From Pyropia yezoensis (lineage: Eukaryota; Rhodophyta; Bangiophyceae; Bangiales; Bangiaceae), in contig CM020620.1 in assembly GCA_009829735.1 (NCBI GenBank), positions 24,154,020 through 24,218,019 on the forward strand: 64,000 bases of DNA, given 5' to 3'. Below are positions 44,772 through 55,415 of the stretch, one piece after another; positions within the stretch are counted from its first letter, which is position 1; each line of letters opens with the position of its first letter. The notes beneath the pieces were generated by a model. The model searched no databases, was not told where the DNA came from, and worked only from the letters and a program-made list of their open reading frames with translations. Made by a program: the position numbers and the translations under genes.

Positions 44772-45822
44772 GACATGAATGTTGCTTGTTGAAAAAGGGC
44801 GTTTGCGAGCCCCCTCCAGCGCATACGACAACCGCAGCCCCCGCCCCCCCCCTCTCTGGTGGCCAACCCACTACAAGAAGCTGCCACTCAACGGCGCAAC
44901 CTACCGCGCCGGCTGGGGTGCCCCCCCTACCACGGCCACGGCAGGCTCAGCCGCGGGTAGCATAGAAGCCAGCTTGGTCTGAGCAGCGGCGGTGGGTGGG
45001 GGAGTCGAGGTGTCAGCCGCGAGCAGGCGGCTGGCCGCGGCTGCCTCCCCCTCCCACAGCCGCTACTGCACAAAAAACCACCACGTGATGCAGCGAAGGA
45101 AGTTTGTTATCCAGGATGACGCCCGAGAGAGTCCTTGGAGGGTGGTTGGGGTGACGAGGACGTCGCGTTTGAAAACCCAGCTATGAGCACGACCGTACCG
45201 ACGTTCACCATGGAGATCACGTTCCCCCGCTGCAGCTCACCCAGGGCGAAATTGCCAGGCGCCGTCGGCGCCATACCCATCTCATCGAGGAGCTCGGGGG
45301 CAGGCGGAGCGGCAAGGAGGGGGGCTGTTACAGCTATACGCGCCGATGGCCCCGTCGCGCCCGCCGCGGTGCTTGACCAGGATGCAGGAGTAGAGAATAG
45401 GTCCCGCCACTGCGCTGAAGTCATCCACAAGCACGCACTCGCTCCCACGGGGGCAGGGGAGGAAGAAAGGAGGTGGACAGAGGGAGGTGGTTGCGGTCGC
45501 AGGACGGCGAGCGCGAGCAGTGAAGCAGCCCAACGCACAATCTTCTGGAAAAGTAGCACCTGTTTCCGTCCAGCTGTAAGGCAAGTCAAATTGCTATTGC
45601 AGCTGCTCAAAAACCAGCTCAAGAAGAGAAGCGCACAACGACCGCGCTTCACACGAAGTGCACGCGTACGACGTCCACACTTGCTTATCTGCTACTGCTT
45701 TCTTTCCTGGAGTCGCGGGACACTCGGGCAGCCGGTGAAGAAACTTCGGGCGGTGACCTCATCGGGTGCCTCAGAAACAATGTTTTTTTCATATGCCTTA
45801 TTGCGAGAGACAGACCTTTGGT

Positions 45823-45920
45823 GCTGCGCAGCACCGACCGCCAAGCGCCCCGCTGCCCGCTACCCGCTGCTGGTGTCGAAAGCAGCGGACAAGCGACCCC
45901 CCACCCCGCGGCTTCCGTGT
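45823..45920 (+). repeat. Dispersed repeat fragment (partner 36041-36138)
   Basis: About 98 bp shared. Its left flank (45793-45820, TGCCTTATTGCGAGAGA) matches, in reverse complement, the right flank of the 42400-42442 fragment (about 42441-42470). Confidence 0.6.
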
Positions 45921-46295
45921 TCAGTCCGTGTTCGGCTATGTGCGGCTTGATTATATGACCCCCCTCACATAAACGAGCCGCACATCGCACGAGAGCCGTC
46001 CTCAGGTCTACAAGATTGTTCCGCAACTAAATCCACGACATGTCAGTGCGGATAAATGCGTTCGCTTTCACGAAGCCCGGCCATGCAATTTGACAGCTAC
46101 GCCCAGGGCACAGCCGTCGCGCCGCGCCGCGCCGCAGCATCACCTGCCACCACCCGGCAATCGCTGCAATCTATTGTCCTACGCTTCATCCCCCCCTTGT
46201 ACTGCAACACAAATCACGACCTGTCCCCCTGTTGCGCCTTGCCCGTTGGCTGTGCTGTGATCTCTGCCTGGTCCGGATCTGTTGGATTTGCGCGC

Positions 46296-46475
46296 ATGGC
46301 CGTGTCGGACATGGTCGCCAGGATGGCGAACACCTCGCTCTCGGAGGAGTTTGAGAGCTTGGAGGCCCCGGACCGCGCACGGGCTGTCCGTCGGTGGCTA
46401 GCTGCCGAGGATGATGTGGATGCCATCGACGACACGGTGGATATGGTGTTGGATGGGGAAGAGCACGGGGAATAA
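46296..46475 (+). CDS. Short acidic open frame, uncertain
   Basis: About 59 codons from the in-frame ATG at 46296 (MAVSDMVARMANTSLSEEFES, then RARAVRRWLAAEDDVDAIDD), ending GEEHGE. The composition is protein-like, not GC noise, and it could be a last exon of a gene whose other parts are gone. No homologue recognised. Confidence 0.25.
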   Translation: MAVSDMVARMANTSLSEEFESLEAPDRARAVRRWLAAEDDVDAIDDTVDMVLDGEEHGE

Positions 46476-46762
46476 ACTGTACGAGGTCTTTTTTTTTCTT
46501 CTCTAGGCATGTCGTTGACTGGGGTGCAGCAATCTCTGTTCCCCTTCCCCCGTGCGCCCCCCCCCCCCTCACGTCTTGCACTTGGTCAGAATGCACGGTC
46601 GGTTGCTTCCCAGCTCCCAGGCAAAACCACTCCATGACTTGCAATGTAAGTAATGTATTCATATGTACAGGTGGTTGGAACAGAGTGGTACACGTGACAA
46701 ACAGTGCGGAACCAAAGTGGGCTACTTGTACGAATGGCCCTGTCGCATAATCGCGTACGCAC

Positions 46763-47329
46763 TGTACCAGACCAATGGAGCCGCCTCTTCATGCACACGG
46801 GGGTGCGCTCCACAAGAAAAGGACGCTCCCTGGGCAGCTTCGACGGGGGCCCCTGCTCCTGTTGATGGTGAACCCAGACTCTGCCTCGTAAACCCACCAA
46901 AGGTATCCGTGTATCTCGGCCGATGGTCTGCTGGATGCGCTGGCGTTGATACGCCATGGACAAACCCGTTTTGTGCCGTCGTTGTGCGAACCAGGTGACG
47001 AGTGGCGTTGGACCGACACCCGCTCCGTCCAGAGAAGATGAAAACACGCGGCGGGGTGCCCAAGGTCACCCAAGCGAGCCCCTGAATAGCACCCCGTTGG
47101 TAAGTAAACAGACGAAAAAATCGAAATCCCAAAAATAGCCATACTAAATATATAGAGCTTCAAACAGTTTGATTCTGCATTGAACAATGAATCTACCTAA
47201 ATTAATCGCCTGAGGTTGCTGTTATTATCTAATGACAATCTAAGAGCGTGTTCGTCGTGCTTGACACTGCTTCCGCCCCCCCCCCCGTTGGCTCTGCCTC
47301 GCACACTTCAAAGCGCACCGCCAGCGGGA
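46763..47329 (+). repeat. Dispersed repeat X, copy 2
   Basis: Partner of 36136-36697. Left and right flanks differ from copy 1, which places the boundaries of the shared unit. Just right of it begins a C-run and unrelated GC-rich DNA. Confidence 0.75.
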
Positions 47330-48818
47330 ATGAACCCCCCCCCCCCCCGCCGCGCCCGCCAGCGTCCCCACTCGTGTGGACCACCGCGGTACCTTATGGA
47401 CACTACTTACTCTCGCCCCCTCAAGGCCAAGGGGTGGTGTGCTACAGGGGGCCCCCAGGGGGGGGGGGGGAGGAAGAGTAAAGAGGGCCAGCTCCTTCAG
47501 CCCGACAGACCCACTGGGCGTTCGGGTGGGTGGGGGGGGGGGGGCGGTGATCCCCCCCCCCCCCCCCCCCCCCCCCCCCCAGACCCGCGCACCCCCTCGG
47601 GGCGCCCCCCGGGCCAGTCGCGTTGGCCGCCGCAGCCGCCTCTGCAGCGGGGCCCGCCCGCGTGTGGGTGCCCGGACAAGGCCGGCGGACGCGCTGCGGA
47701 GAGAGGGGGGGGTGGGGAGGGTGGGCAGAGGCGGGCGTCGGATCTGTGCTTCCACAGTTGCGTGGGTGCGCCGAGGGGGGGGGTGGGGGGGGGCTCGGAT
47801 CTGTGGATTCGATTGCGTCGGCGCCGCCGATGCGGATCTGTGGCGGCCGCCGGGTCGCGCGCGCGCGTCGCGCGGTCCGCCTGCCTGTCTGTCCCCCGCC
47901 GTCATGGCGGCGTCATGGCGGCGGGGGGATGATGATCGCTATCTATCTACTCTTCCCCGGGGGGGGGGGGGGGGGGGGAAGGGGCGGCGTGTCCATGGGG
48001 CGTGTGAGAGGGGGTGGGGGGGGGAAGGGTGCGGGGGGTGATCCCCGCCTCGAGGTGGGTCTGCACCTTTGGGGGGGCGGGTGGCGGGGGGGGTGCCGCT
48101 GCCAAGGGGCACCCGGAACCGGTCACCCATTGTGTCCCTGCTGCCTGGCTGGAAGCAGGGGATGGGGGGGGAGGGGGGGGCGGGGGTGGGAGGGGAGGGG
48201 GATGGCCGGGGCACGCAGCGAAGGACGTAGGCACCGTACATCGTCACGGGGGGGGGGCGGCGGGGGGGGGGGGGGGGAAGAACGGAATACAAGTTGGGCG
48301 CCCCACCCGCCCAGCGGGCGGGCGCGGCCTCGACGGGTGGGCTGCGTTACGGCGGAAGGGGTCGCGACGGTCACGGGCCGCCGCCCCCCTCTCCCCCCCC
48401 CCCCCCCCACCCACCACCCCTCCCGCCCCCGCTGCCTTCTCCTCTTTTATTTCTTTCCATTTTTCTTTGCGCCATCGACGTACCCGACACCCGCCTCCCC
48501 CCCCCGCGGTGGCCCTTGTGCCTCACGTTTGCCCGCCAACCCGTCGGCGGGGGGGAACGGTCCCGGGGGGGGGGGGCCCTCCCCCGTTGGCCACTGGAGG
48601 GGGGGGGGGCGGCCCACGTTGGGCCCTCCCACCCGCCCGGCCGCCCGGCCGCCGCCGGCCGGCCCCTCGGCGGGCGGCCAACCGGCGGCGACGCGCCCAG
48701 GGTCAGGGCCGCAATGGTCCGCCGGGAATTCACTGCTCCCCCGCTCCTTCCCGCGCCCCCCTCCGCCACCCCCACTGTCATTGGGTTTGATGTATGTTTT
48801 CTATACGTCAGGTAGACT

Positions 48819-48847
48819 GTATGTACTGTATGTATGTATGTACATAC
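48819..48847. repeat. GTATGTAC cluster containing the palindrome GTATGTACATAC
   Basis: Two copies of the octamer (48819-48826 and 48836-48843) plus its reverse complement (48840-48847) overlap around a (GTAT)n microsatellite about 385 bp upstream of the ATG at 49231. Confidence 0.85.
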
Positions 48848-49230
48848 GTACCAACCCGCATGGGCGGCGTGCTCCGCACGCACCCCTTTGTGACGGCAGG
48901 CAGAGGGGGCGTACGGAGACAGGTGGGAAGGGAACCAATGGGGTGACGTCCCCGCTGACCCTGCACGGCCGGCGTAGGGTGGCTCGACGGCGCCAAGCTC
49001 TCCCCCAGATGCCCCTGCCCATATAGCGCACGCCCCGGATCCCCAGCACCGACGGACCTCCCCAGCAGTGGCCATCATCCGTCGACGACAACGACCCGCT
49101 GCCGGTAGCCGTCCCGAAAAGAAGAGGAAAGGGGAAGCCACTCCCACTCCTCACCCACGCCCTTTCCTCCCCTCCCCCCCCCCCCCCCCCCCCCGTCATT
49201 GTCTCCCCGTCCCCGACCCCCCGGCCTGCC

Positions 49231-50790
49231 ATGGTCCGCGCAAGGACGTCCCGCCGCGGGGGCTGGGCGGCTGCCGCCGCGGCCGCCACTGCCCTCACCG
49301 CCACCGTCGTGTCGGTCGGCCTGGTGGCCGCCGCCCCCGCCGCCCGGCTGCCCGCCCCCGCCGCGGCGGCGGCAGGCGGCGGCGGCGGCTGGCGCCACCG
49401 CGCCGCCGCCGCCCGGCAGGGCATTGTCGCTGGCAATGGCGGCAACGGCGGCAACGGCGGTGCCGGCGGCGCCGGCGGTCCCGGCGCGGCGGGCGGCGCC
49501 GGCGGCGCCGGCGGCGGGGTGACGGTCGCCGCAGGGGGCACGCCGCTGCCGACCGTGGCGCCCGGCGCGCCGACGCGGGCGCCCGCGCCGACGGGGGTGC
49601 CGTCGCTGGTGGCGGGCAACGGGGGCGACGGCGGCAATGGCGGGGCGGGGTCGCCCACCCGCGGCGCCGCGGGCGCCACCCCTGTGCCGGGGGGAGCCGC
49701 CGGCAATGGCGGTGCCGGCGGCAGCATTTCCGTCACCACCCCGTCGGGGGGGCTGGCAGACTTCCTGTCCAGCTTTTTCCCCGACGCCGCCACGCCCGCC
49801 ACGCCCGCCACGCCCGCCACACCCGCCGCCACGCCCGTCGTGGTGACCGCGGGGGATGGGGGGAATGGCGGTAACGGCGGCGCGGGCAACGTCGGGGGGC
49901 CGGGCGGGGCCGCCGGGTCGGGCGGCGCGGGCGGTGACATCACCTTTGGCCCCCCCGTTGTGATCATGGAGCCAGCGACGCCGCCGGTGGTAGCACCAGT
50001 GCCGCCGGTGACGGCGCCAGTGCCACCGGTGACGGCGCCTGTGGCGCCCGTTCCGCCGGTAGTGGCGCCCGTGCCGCCGGTGGTGGCGCCCGTGCCGCCG
50101 GTGGTGGCGCCCGTGCCGCCGGTGGTGGCGCCCGTGCCGCCGGTGGTGGCGCCCGTGCCGCCGGTGGTAGCGCCCGTGCCGCCGGTGGTGGCGCCCGTGC
50201 CGCCGGTGGTGGCGCCCGTGCCGCCGGTGGTAGCGCCCGTGCCGCCGGTGGTGGCGCCTGTGCCGCCTACGGGGCCTTCACCGGCGCGGGTGGCCGCGGA
50301 GCAAACTCTGACGACCGCCCTCGCCGCCGTGGACGCGGAGCTGGTGCGGCTCAACGGACTCCGCACCGCCAACAATGCCAACTTTGCGTCCATCGGGCCG
50401 CTGGCCGAGACCCGCCTGGCCGAGGCCGAGACCGCAGCCGCCAACCCGGCCGCGACGGCGGCGAGGCAGGCGACACTCGCTGCCGCGGTGGCGGACGTGC
50501 GGGCAGCGTTCCCGCCCGCCCGGAACGCAGTCGCTGGGGTTGAAGGGCTGCTGGTGGCGGAGGAGGGGACCCTCAACGCCCTCCGCGGGCAAATTGCGGG
50601 CTCGATTGGCAACGCGGCGCTCGACGACGCGGCGGTGGTCCAGGCGGCCGCGACGATCGGGCAGCTGCCGTTCCCCTCCAACGCGGCGGCGATTGCCGCT
50701 GCGGACGAGGCCCAGTTTCTCACGGTCAACCGGCTGTCATTCAGCAGCGACGCCCTCCGCAACGCGCTGGAAGACCTGTTGCTCCCTTGA
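49231..50790 (+). CDS. GGN glycine-rich / APVPPVV extracellular protein (paralogue 3)
   Basis: 519 aa, single exon, C-run leader. Same layout as the genes at 31115 and 34231: basic head plus hydrophobic stretch (about 13-35, AAAAAAATALTATVVSVGLVA), [16 protein letters not shown] block, GLADFLSSFFPDAAT, a block ending DITFGPPVV, then a proline array with APVPPVV heptapeptides (about 250-350) instead of PPPVV, and an Ala-rich helical C-terminus. It ends with LPFPSNAAAIAAADEAQFL, matching the PF.N..A..A(A)D motif of the paralogues, and ALEDLLLP. Different repeat sequence but same architecture indicates repeat turnover in a fixed scaffold. Likely extracellular; function unproven. Confidence 0.8.
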   Translation: MVRARTSRRGGWAAAAAAATALTATVVSVGLVAAAPAARLPAPAAAAAGGGGGWRHRAAAARQGIVAGNGGNGGNGGAGGAGGPGAAGGAGGAGGGVTVAAGGTPLPTVAPGAPTRAPAPTGVPSLVAGNGGDGGNGGAGSPTRGAAGATPVPGGAAGNGGAGGSISVTTPSGGLADFLSSFFPDAATPATPATPATPAATPVVVTAGDGGNGGNGGAGNVGGPGGAAGSGGAGGDITFGPPVVIMEPATPPVVAPVPPVTAPVPPVTAPVAPVPPVVAPVPPVVAPVPPVVAPVPPVVAPVPPVVAPVPPVVAPVPPVVAPVPPVVAPVPPVVAPVPPVVAPVPPTGPSPARVAAEQTLTTALAAVDAELVRLNGLRTANNANFASIGPLAETRLAEAETAAANPAATAARQATLAAAVADVRAAFPPARNAVAGVEGLLVAEEGTLNALRGQIAGSIGNAALDDAAVVQAAATIGQLPFPSNAAAIAAADEAQFLTVNRLSFSSDALRNALEDLLLP

Positions 50791-51855
50791 TGCGCCGGCA
50801 GAAGGCGGCAGGCGGGTGTGGGGGGCGGCGGCGAGGCGTATGCGACGCAGCGACTGTTCTAACTGTTTCGAAACTCTGCAGGGAGTGACCATGAGCATGT
50901 CAATGACCATGAGCACCATGAGCATGTCAATGACCATGAGCAATAGAAAACCAAATGCCGCGCACTTTTTCGGACTGTGGGCTCTTTCCAACGAATCTTT
51001 CGCGCGGGCCGTGACAAGGGCGCCGGGCAGTGGACACTGGAGGGGAAAAAGGGAGGGTGGGAAGGCGTACAGGGGGAAGGGGTCCACAGAACACGATGGG
51101 GGCCTGACCGCCGCTCGTGCCGCAGACGAGGAGGCACAGGCGACGGTGCCAGTACAAGGCGGTGTGGATCATCGTGCGAGAGTGATGCGGCGCGTGGCGG
51201 CGGGGAGCGCAAAGGATGTATGAGGGAGGGGAGGCATTTGCCGCAACTGCACCGCCCCGGAAATTTGTTATAAGGGCGCGGCAATGGCCATTGCTGCCGT
51301 CAGCGTTCTCCTCAGGGCGCCGCTTGAGGAGACACCTGACGCGGCGATCGCCCCACCCGGGGAACGAGTTGATGCGGGAGCGGCCCAGTATCAGAACACG
51401 TCACCCCAAAGTGCCTCGACGGTGTGCGAGTGTTGCGGGTGGGGACAGCGCCGGCAGGCCCCGTTGGCCCGCCGGGTCAGGCTGGCCAGCTGGGTGCCCG
51501 CTTCACCCGCTTCCACATGACGCGGGTGGGGCGATTACAGCTTGTTCTCATAGGGGTCGTCCACCTTGTTGAAGTTTCACCCCGGCGCTCTGCAGTGGGA
51601 GCCAGCAGCGCCGCTGGTTTGGAAAGGAGAAGCACACACGGACCGATTGTGCAGACTTGATCCTTGTCCGTTCCGCGGAACCACAGCCGCGCAATGCACC
51701 GAGGTGCAGCCTGCTCGTAGTGCGTCCCTGCAGTAGCTGAGGTAGCACGTGCTCAGCCACGCGTCGAACGCAGTCATTCTATGCACGGGCCTTCATCAAC
51801 GATACATACGGATACTAAAATGGAAGTTGTTTCCCTTGGCCATCGCAAGCAGGGT
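50791..51855. other. Spacer upstream of tRNA-Thr
   Basis: 1.1 kb. A short tandem repeat (about 50888-50945, ATGACCATGAGCA and GAGCATGTCA units) lies near the left end. No domain-bearing frame; lower GC near the tRNA. Confidence 0.5.
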
Positions 51856-51928
51856 GGCCTGATGGCTTAGTTGGTAGAGCATTTGACTAGTAATCAAAAG
51901 GTCCCGAGTTCAAATCTCGGTCAGGCCT
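51856..51928 (+). tRNA. tRNA-Thr (anticodon AGT)
   Basis: 73 nt, no intron. Acceptor GGCCTGA pairs with TCAGGCC (51921-51927); D arm GCTT/GAGC; anticodon stem TTTGA/TCAAA with loop CTAGTAA, anticodon AGT at 51889-51891; T arm CCGAG-TTCAAAT-CTCGG; discriminator T. It decodes ACU, and ACC when the first base is inosine. Internal A box (TGGCTTAGTTGG) and B box (GAGTTCAAATC) are present, and a TTTT run at 51934-51937 gives a pol III terminator. It sits in a comparatively A/T-rich patch. Confidence 0.95.
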
Positions 51929-52964
51929 TGAATCTTTTGCCTGGGCCTTCCAGAGAAGAGGTGCACACGAAACTCACATTTTTTGATCGAGCTGATGGTG
52001 ACTCCAGTCAGGTACCGGTAAATTACACTACGAGCAAAGTTCGGGCATCATGGAGCACAGTCACTAAAATAGGCGCCAAAGGCATTCTTTACACAGAGTA
52101 CGTATTCCATCTAATTGTTGAACTCGGAATGGACCCCACAATACTAATATACTACAGACGCCTTGAGATGTCAATGCTCAATGACGCTTCTTGATTGGCT
52201 ACACGTTTGCGTCATGAGCAGCATTGTTGGTCTGTCACTGAAACATACAGGAAAGAATTATCTGAGTACTGTCCGTTCGTCTACTTAGCTGGACGCAGCT
52301 AGCGATGCAATGACTTGCAGTTGACGGCCGGTAGCTCCACCGCACGCGCCGCGATGGCTGGCCGACAGGCTTCGACCGGCTCTCATGCGCTGGCCCGAGG
52401 CGCTGTCGGTGGCGGCGGCGGTTGGTTGCCGACCCGCCACCGCCGTCGCCATCGCCGTCGACGTCACGAGCTGCCGACACCCTGCGCGTCGGCACGGCCT
52501 TGCCTCCCCCCACCCACCCCGCTTCGTCGCCGTGGTTGCCCTCCCCACGCCGTGCTTCGTCGCCGTGGTTGCTCTCACCCCGCTCGCCGCGCTGCCGCAC
52601 CGCGGCTGTCGCTGTCTGCTCCTCTCACCCTCTGCACACGCTCGCACCCCTCACCCGCGCCGCGTGTGGGCCCCTCCGCTCCCCCCGACGCCGCCGGCCA
52701 GCGCGCGTCACGGTGGCGTACGCTGCGCTGCTCCCCCCGCCCGCCGCCGCCGCCGCGCCAGGCGCGGCCGCCCGCGCCGCCCGCCCGTGTCTGCCGTCGG
52801 TGGCTCGGCGCGTGGTGGCGCTCGCTCCCTCCTTCGTTCCCGCCGCGGCAGCGCGCCCGCGCTCGTGCCTCCCCCCCCGTCGCCTTCACCCCTCCCCCCC
52901 CCCCCGTCGCCCTCTGTCACGCCCCTTTGCCAACTCCCCCCCTGCCTCTATCCGCCTTCCCACC
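51929..52964. other. Spacer and leader of the MTRR-like gene
   Basis: A/T-rich near the tRNA, then C-rich from about 52480 to the ATG at 52965. The in-frame upstream extension back to 52422 is Pro/Arg/Ser-rich and has no domain, so it is taken as leader. Confidence 0.55.
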
Positions 52965-55415
52965 ATGGTTGCTGCCGCCGCAGCGGGGGCCACCTCTCTT
53001 GAAGCGTACCGTGCCGCCTCCCCCGTGCACGTGCTGTATGGCTCTGAGACGGGCAACGCCGAGGAGATTTCCCGCACCATCCACGCGGCGCTCGGCGACC
53101 ACGGCCTCACGCCGGGGGTGCTGTCGCCCATGAAGGCGTACGCCGCCGCGGGCTTTGCGCCCGCGGGGATGCCCGCGACACCGCCGGGCGAGGCCTCCCC
53201 ACCGCGGCCCCTGTACGTGCTCGTCACGTCCACGACGGGCGACGGGGATCCGCCAGAGAATGTGCGGCCCTTCCTCCGCTACCTCCGCCGCAAGGACCTC
53301 CCCGCGGGTGCGCTGGGCGGCGTCCGCTACGCGCTGCTGGGGCTGGGGGACACCAACTATGAGAACTTTTGCGCGGCGGGCAAGCGCGTGGACGGGGCGC
53401 TTCGGAAGCTTGGCGCGGTACGCCTGGGGCCCCGCGCCGACGCGGACGACGCGGTCGGCCTCGAGGCGGTCGTCGAGCCGTTTATCGCGTCCGTCTACCC
53501 GCTGCTGGTGGAGGCTGTGGCCGCCGCCGCCGCGACGGCGGGAGAGGGGGCGCCGGCCGCCGCCACTGACGAGGCGACGGCGCCGGTGGCTGCTGTCGGC
53601 GGCGCGACGGCACCAGAGAGAGTGGGGGCGGCGGCGCCGGCCAATGGGGCCCCGTCGGCGGCGGCGCCGGCCAACGGGGCCCCACCGGCAGCAGGGGTGG
53701 CCGTTGACGCTGTCCCCGCCATGGCGGCTGCTGCCGTGACGACCGCCGCGGCAGCCACGGCGGCGTCCGCGCCCCCCGCTGTTGACGCGGCCGCGGCTTC
53801 TGTCCTAGATGCGGAGATGGCAGACCTCGTTGCCGCCGTGGCCGCCGCGGAACTGGCCGACCCTGCGGCCGCCGCGACGGTCCCACCGCTGCTCCCTCCG
53901 CGGGCAGAGGTGGAGCACATGTCTCCCAGCGACGCCACCCCCGTGGCTCCCGCGTCGGCGGTGCTGACACCCGCCGTGGAGGCCAACACGGTATTCACCG
54001 CAACCCTGACCGCCGCCACCCGCCTCACCGACGATGTGGAGGGGGACGACTCGGTCAAGCGAGTGTGGCACCTGGAGCTGACGCCCACGGGGGAGGGTGC
54101 CGCCGCCGCGTCGGCCGCGGCGTACCACCCTGGCGACGCGTTTGGGGTGGTGACGGCCAACCGGGACGAGGATGTGGCGGCTGTTCTGGGGCGCCTGGCG
54201 GGCGGCCTGTCAGGCGATGAGGTGGTCCGGCTGGTACCGACCAAGGATGCTGGGGCCACCGCGGGCACCGCGCCCAATGGCACTTCAATGGCTGGGGAAG
54301 CTATCGCCGCGCCCACGACAGTACGGAGGCTGTTGGCCGAGCGGGTGGACCTAGGGGGGGTGCTCAAGAAGTCTGCCCTCCGTGCGCTCGCCGAGCACTG
54401 TGGCGATGATTCGGCCACGCGTCGCCGGCTACTCTTCCTCTCCTCCCGCGCCGGTAAGGCCGCCTACCGGCGCACCATCACCGACGCGGGCCGCGGCTTG
54501 ACGCGCCTGCTGGCCGAGGTGGCCCCTAGTTGCGCACCGCCCCTGGGCACTGTCCTGGACGTCCTCCCGCCGCTGCCACCGCGGTGGTACTCGGCAGCGT
54601 CGGCGCCGGCGGTGGACGGTGCGGTACTCCACGTGGCGCTGTCAGTGGTCACCACCGCCGACGGCCGCCCGGGCCTCGCGTCTGGCTCCCTCGACGCCCT
54701 CGCGTCGGCCGTACTCGCCCGGGGCGACGACCCACCGCCGGTGCTGAGGCTGGTCCGCCGGACGGCCGATGCGGAGGACGACATTCCCGGGGGGGCTCCC
54801 CGCTTCCGCCCCCCCACTGACCTGTCGGTGCCGCTGGTGATGGTCGGCCCCGGCACGGGTGTGGCGCCCTTTCGTGGTTTTCTCCGCGCCCGCCGGGCGA
54901 CTGTGGCGGCGGCGACGACGGCCGCGGCCGCGGCCGGCCGGGCGCCGCCGACGGTTGGCGACGCGTGGCTGTTTTTCGGATGCCGCTACGAGGCCCGCGA
55001 CTACCTGTACCGGGAGGAGCTGGAGGGCTACCTTGCCGACGGCACGCTGACCCAGCTCGTCACTGCCTTTTCTCGTGATGGCAGCGGCGGCGCTGACGCG
55101 CCGACGACTGGCGCGACGACCGCCGGCGCCACCGCCCCCCCACCGCGCAACTACGTGCAGGCACAGCTGCGCGCCCGCGGGGCAGCGGTGGCGGCGCTCC
55201 TCACGGCCAGCGACACGGCAACTGTGTACGTGTGTGGAGACGGGGCGGGTATGGCGGCGGGCGTCCACGACGCCCTGGTGGAGGTGCTCGCGGCCCACGG
55301 GGGGCAGGCGGTCGGGGGGGTGGCCGGCGCGGCGGCGGTGGTGGCTGGGTGGGCCAAGGCCGGGCGGTACGTGCGGGACATTTGGTACTGGGGTGGGGGG
55401 GGCGAGGAGGAGTAG
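52965..55415 (+). CDS. MTRR: Methionine synthase reductase-like diflavin reductase
   Basis: 816 aa, start chosen at CACCATGG just after the C/T-rich leader. Diflavin enzyme that passes NADPH electrons through FAD and FMN to reactivate cobalamin-dependent methionine synthase. FMN domain about 20-185: VLYGSETGNAEEISRTIH, TSTTGDGDPPENVRPFLRYL, LLGLGDTNYENFCAAGKRVD, and ADDAVGLEAVVEPFIASVYP, the last closest to MTRR. A long Ala/Pro linker (about 190-330) replaces the shorter linker of animal MTRR. FAD/NADPH half: YHPGDAFGVV, RWYSAASAP (flavin RxYS, about 540), MVGPGTGVAPFRGFLRARR (about 625), FFGCRYEARDYLY, YVCGDGAGMAAGVHDALVE (about 755), and a Trp-containing end RYVRDIWYW. Other diflavin reductases (P450 reductase, NDOR1, sulfite reductase) fit less well. 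It is longer than human MTRR (about 700 aa) mostly because of the linker. Confidence 0.78.
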   Translation: MVAAAAAGATSLEAYRAASPVHVLYGSETGNAEEISRTIHAALGDHGLTPGVLSPMKAYAAAGFAPAGMPATPPGEASPPRPLYVLVTSTTGDGDPPENVRPFLRYLRRKDLPAGALGGVRYALLGLGDTNYENFCAAGKRVDGALRKLGAVRLGPRADADDAVGLEAVVEPFIASVYPLLVEAVAAAAATAGEGAPAAATDEATAPVAAVGGATAPERVGAAAPANGAPSAAAPANGAPPAAGVAVDAVPAMAAAAVTTAAAATAASAPPAVDAAAASVLDAEMADLVAAVAAAELADPAAAATVPPLLPPRAEVEHMSPSDATPVAPASAVLTPAVEANTVFTATLTAATRLTDDVEGDDSVKRVWHLELTPTGEGAAAASAAAYHPGDAFGVVTANRDEDVAAVLGRLAGGLSGDEVVRLVPTKDAGATAGTAPNGTSMAGEAIAAPTTVRRLLAERVDLGGVLKKSALRALAEHCGDDSATRRRLLFLSSRAGKAAYRRTITDAGRGLTRLLAEVAPSCAPPLGTVLDVLPPLPPRWYSAASAPAVDGAVLHVALSVVTTADGRPGLASGSLDALASAVLARGDDPPPVLRLVRRTADAEDDIPGGAPRFRPPTDLSVPLVMVGPGTGVAPFRGFLRARRATVAAATTAAAAAGRAPPTVGDAWLFFGCRYEARDYLYREELEGYLADGTLTQLVTAFSRDGSGGADAPTTGATTAGATAPPPRNYVQAQLRARGAAVAALLTASDTATVYVCGDGAGMAAGVHDALVEVLAAHGGQAVGGVAGAAAVVAGWAKAGRYVRDIWYWGGGGEEE

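Larger units (their letters stand above)
44772..49230. other. Spacer with repeats and GC-rich DNA, no firm gene
   Basis: 4.5 kb. A plus-strand frame ends at 46475 with an acidic, protein-like segment (from about 46296, MAVSDMVARMANTSLSEEF) and a minus-strand frame spans 45107-45652 with a hydrophobic stretch; neither has a recognisable domain and both may be remnants. Repeat copies lie at 45823-45920 and 46763-47329. 47330-49200 is G/C homopolymer-rich. A GTATGTAC cluster with a palindrome is at 48819-48847. The final part (49150-49195) is a C-run leader to the next gene. Confidence 0.45.

Noticed and set aside
45107-45652. Minus-strand frame with hydrophobic segments
   Set aside because: No recognisable domain, unclear start, flanked by repeats; may be a chance frame or an exon remnant.
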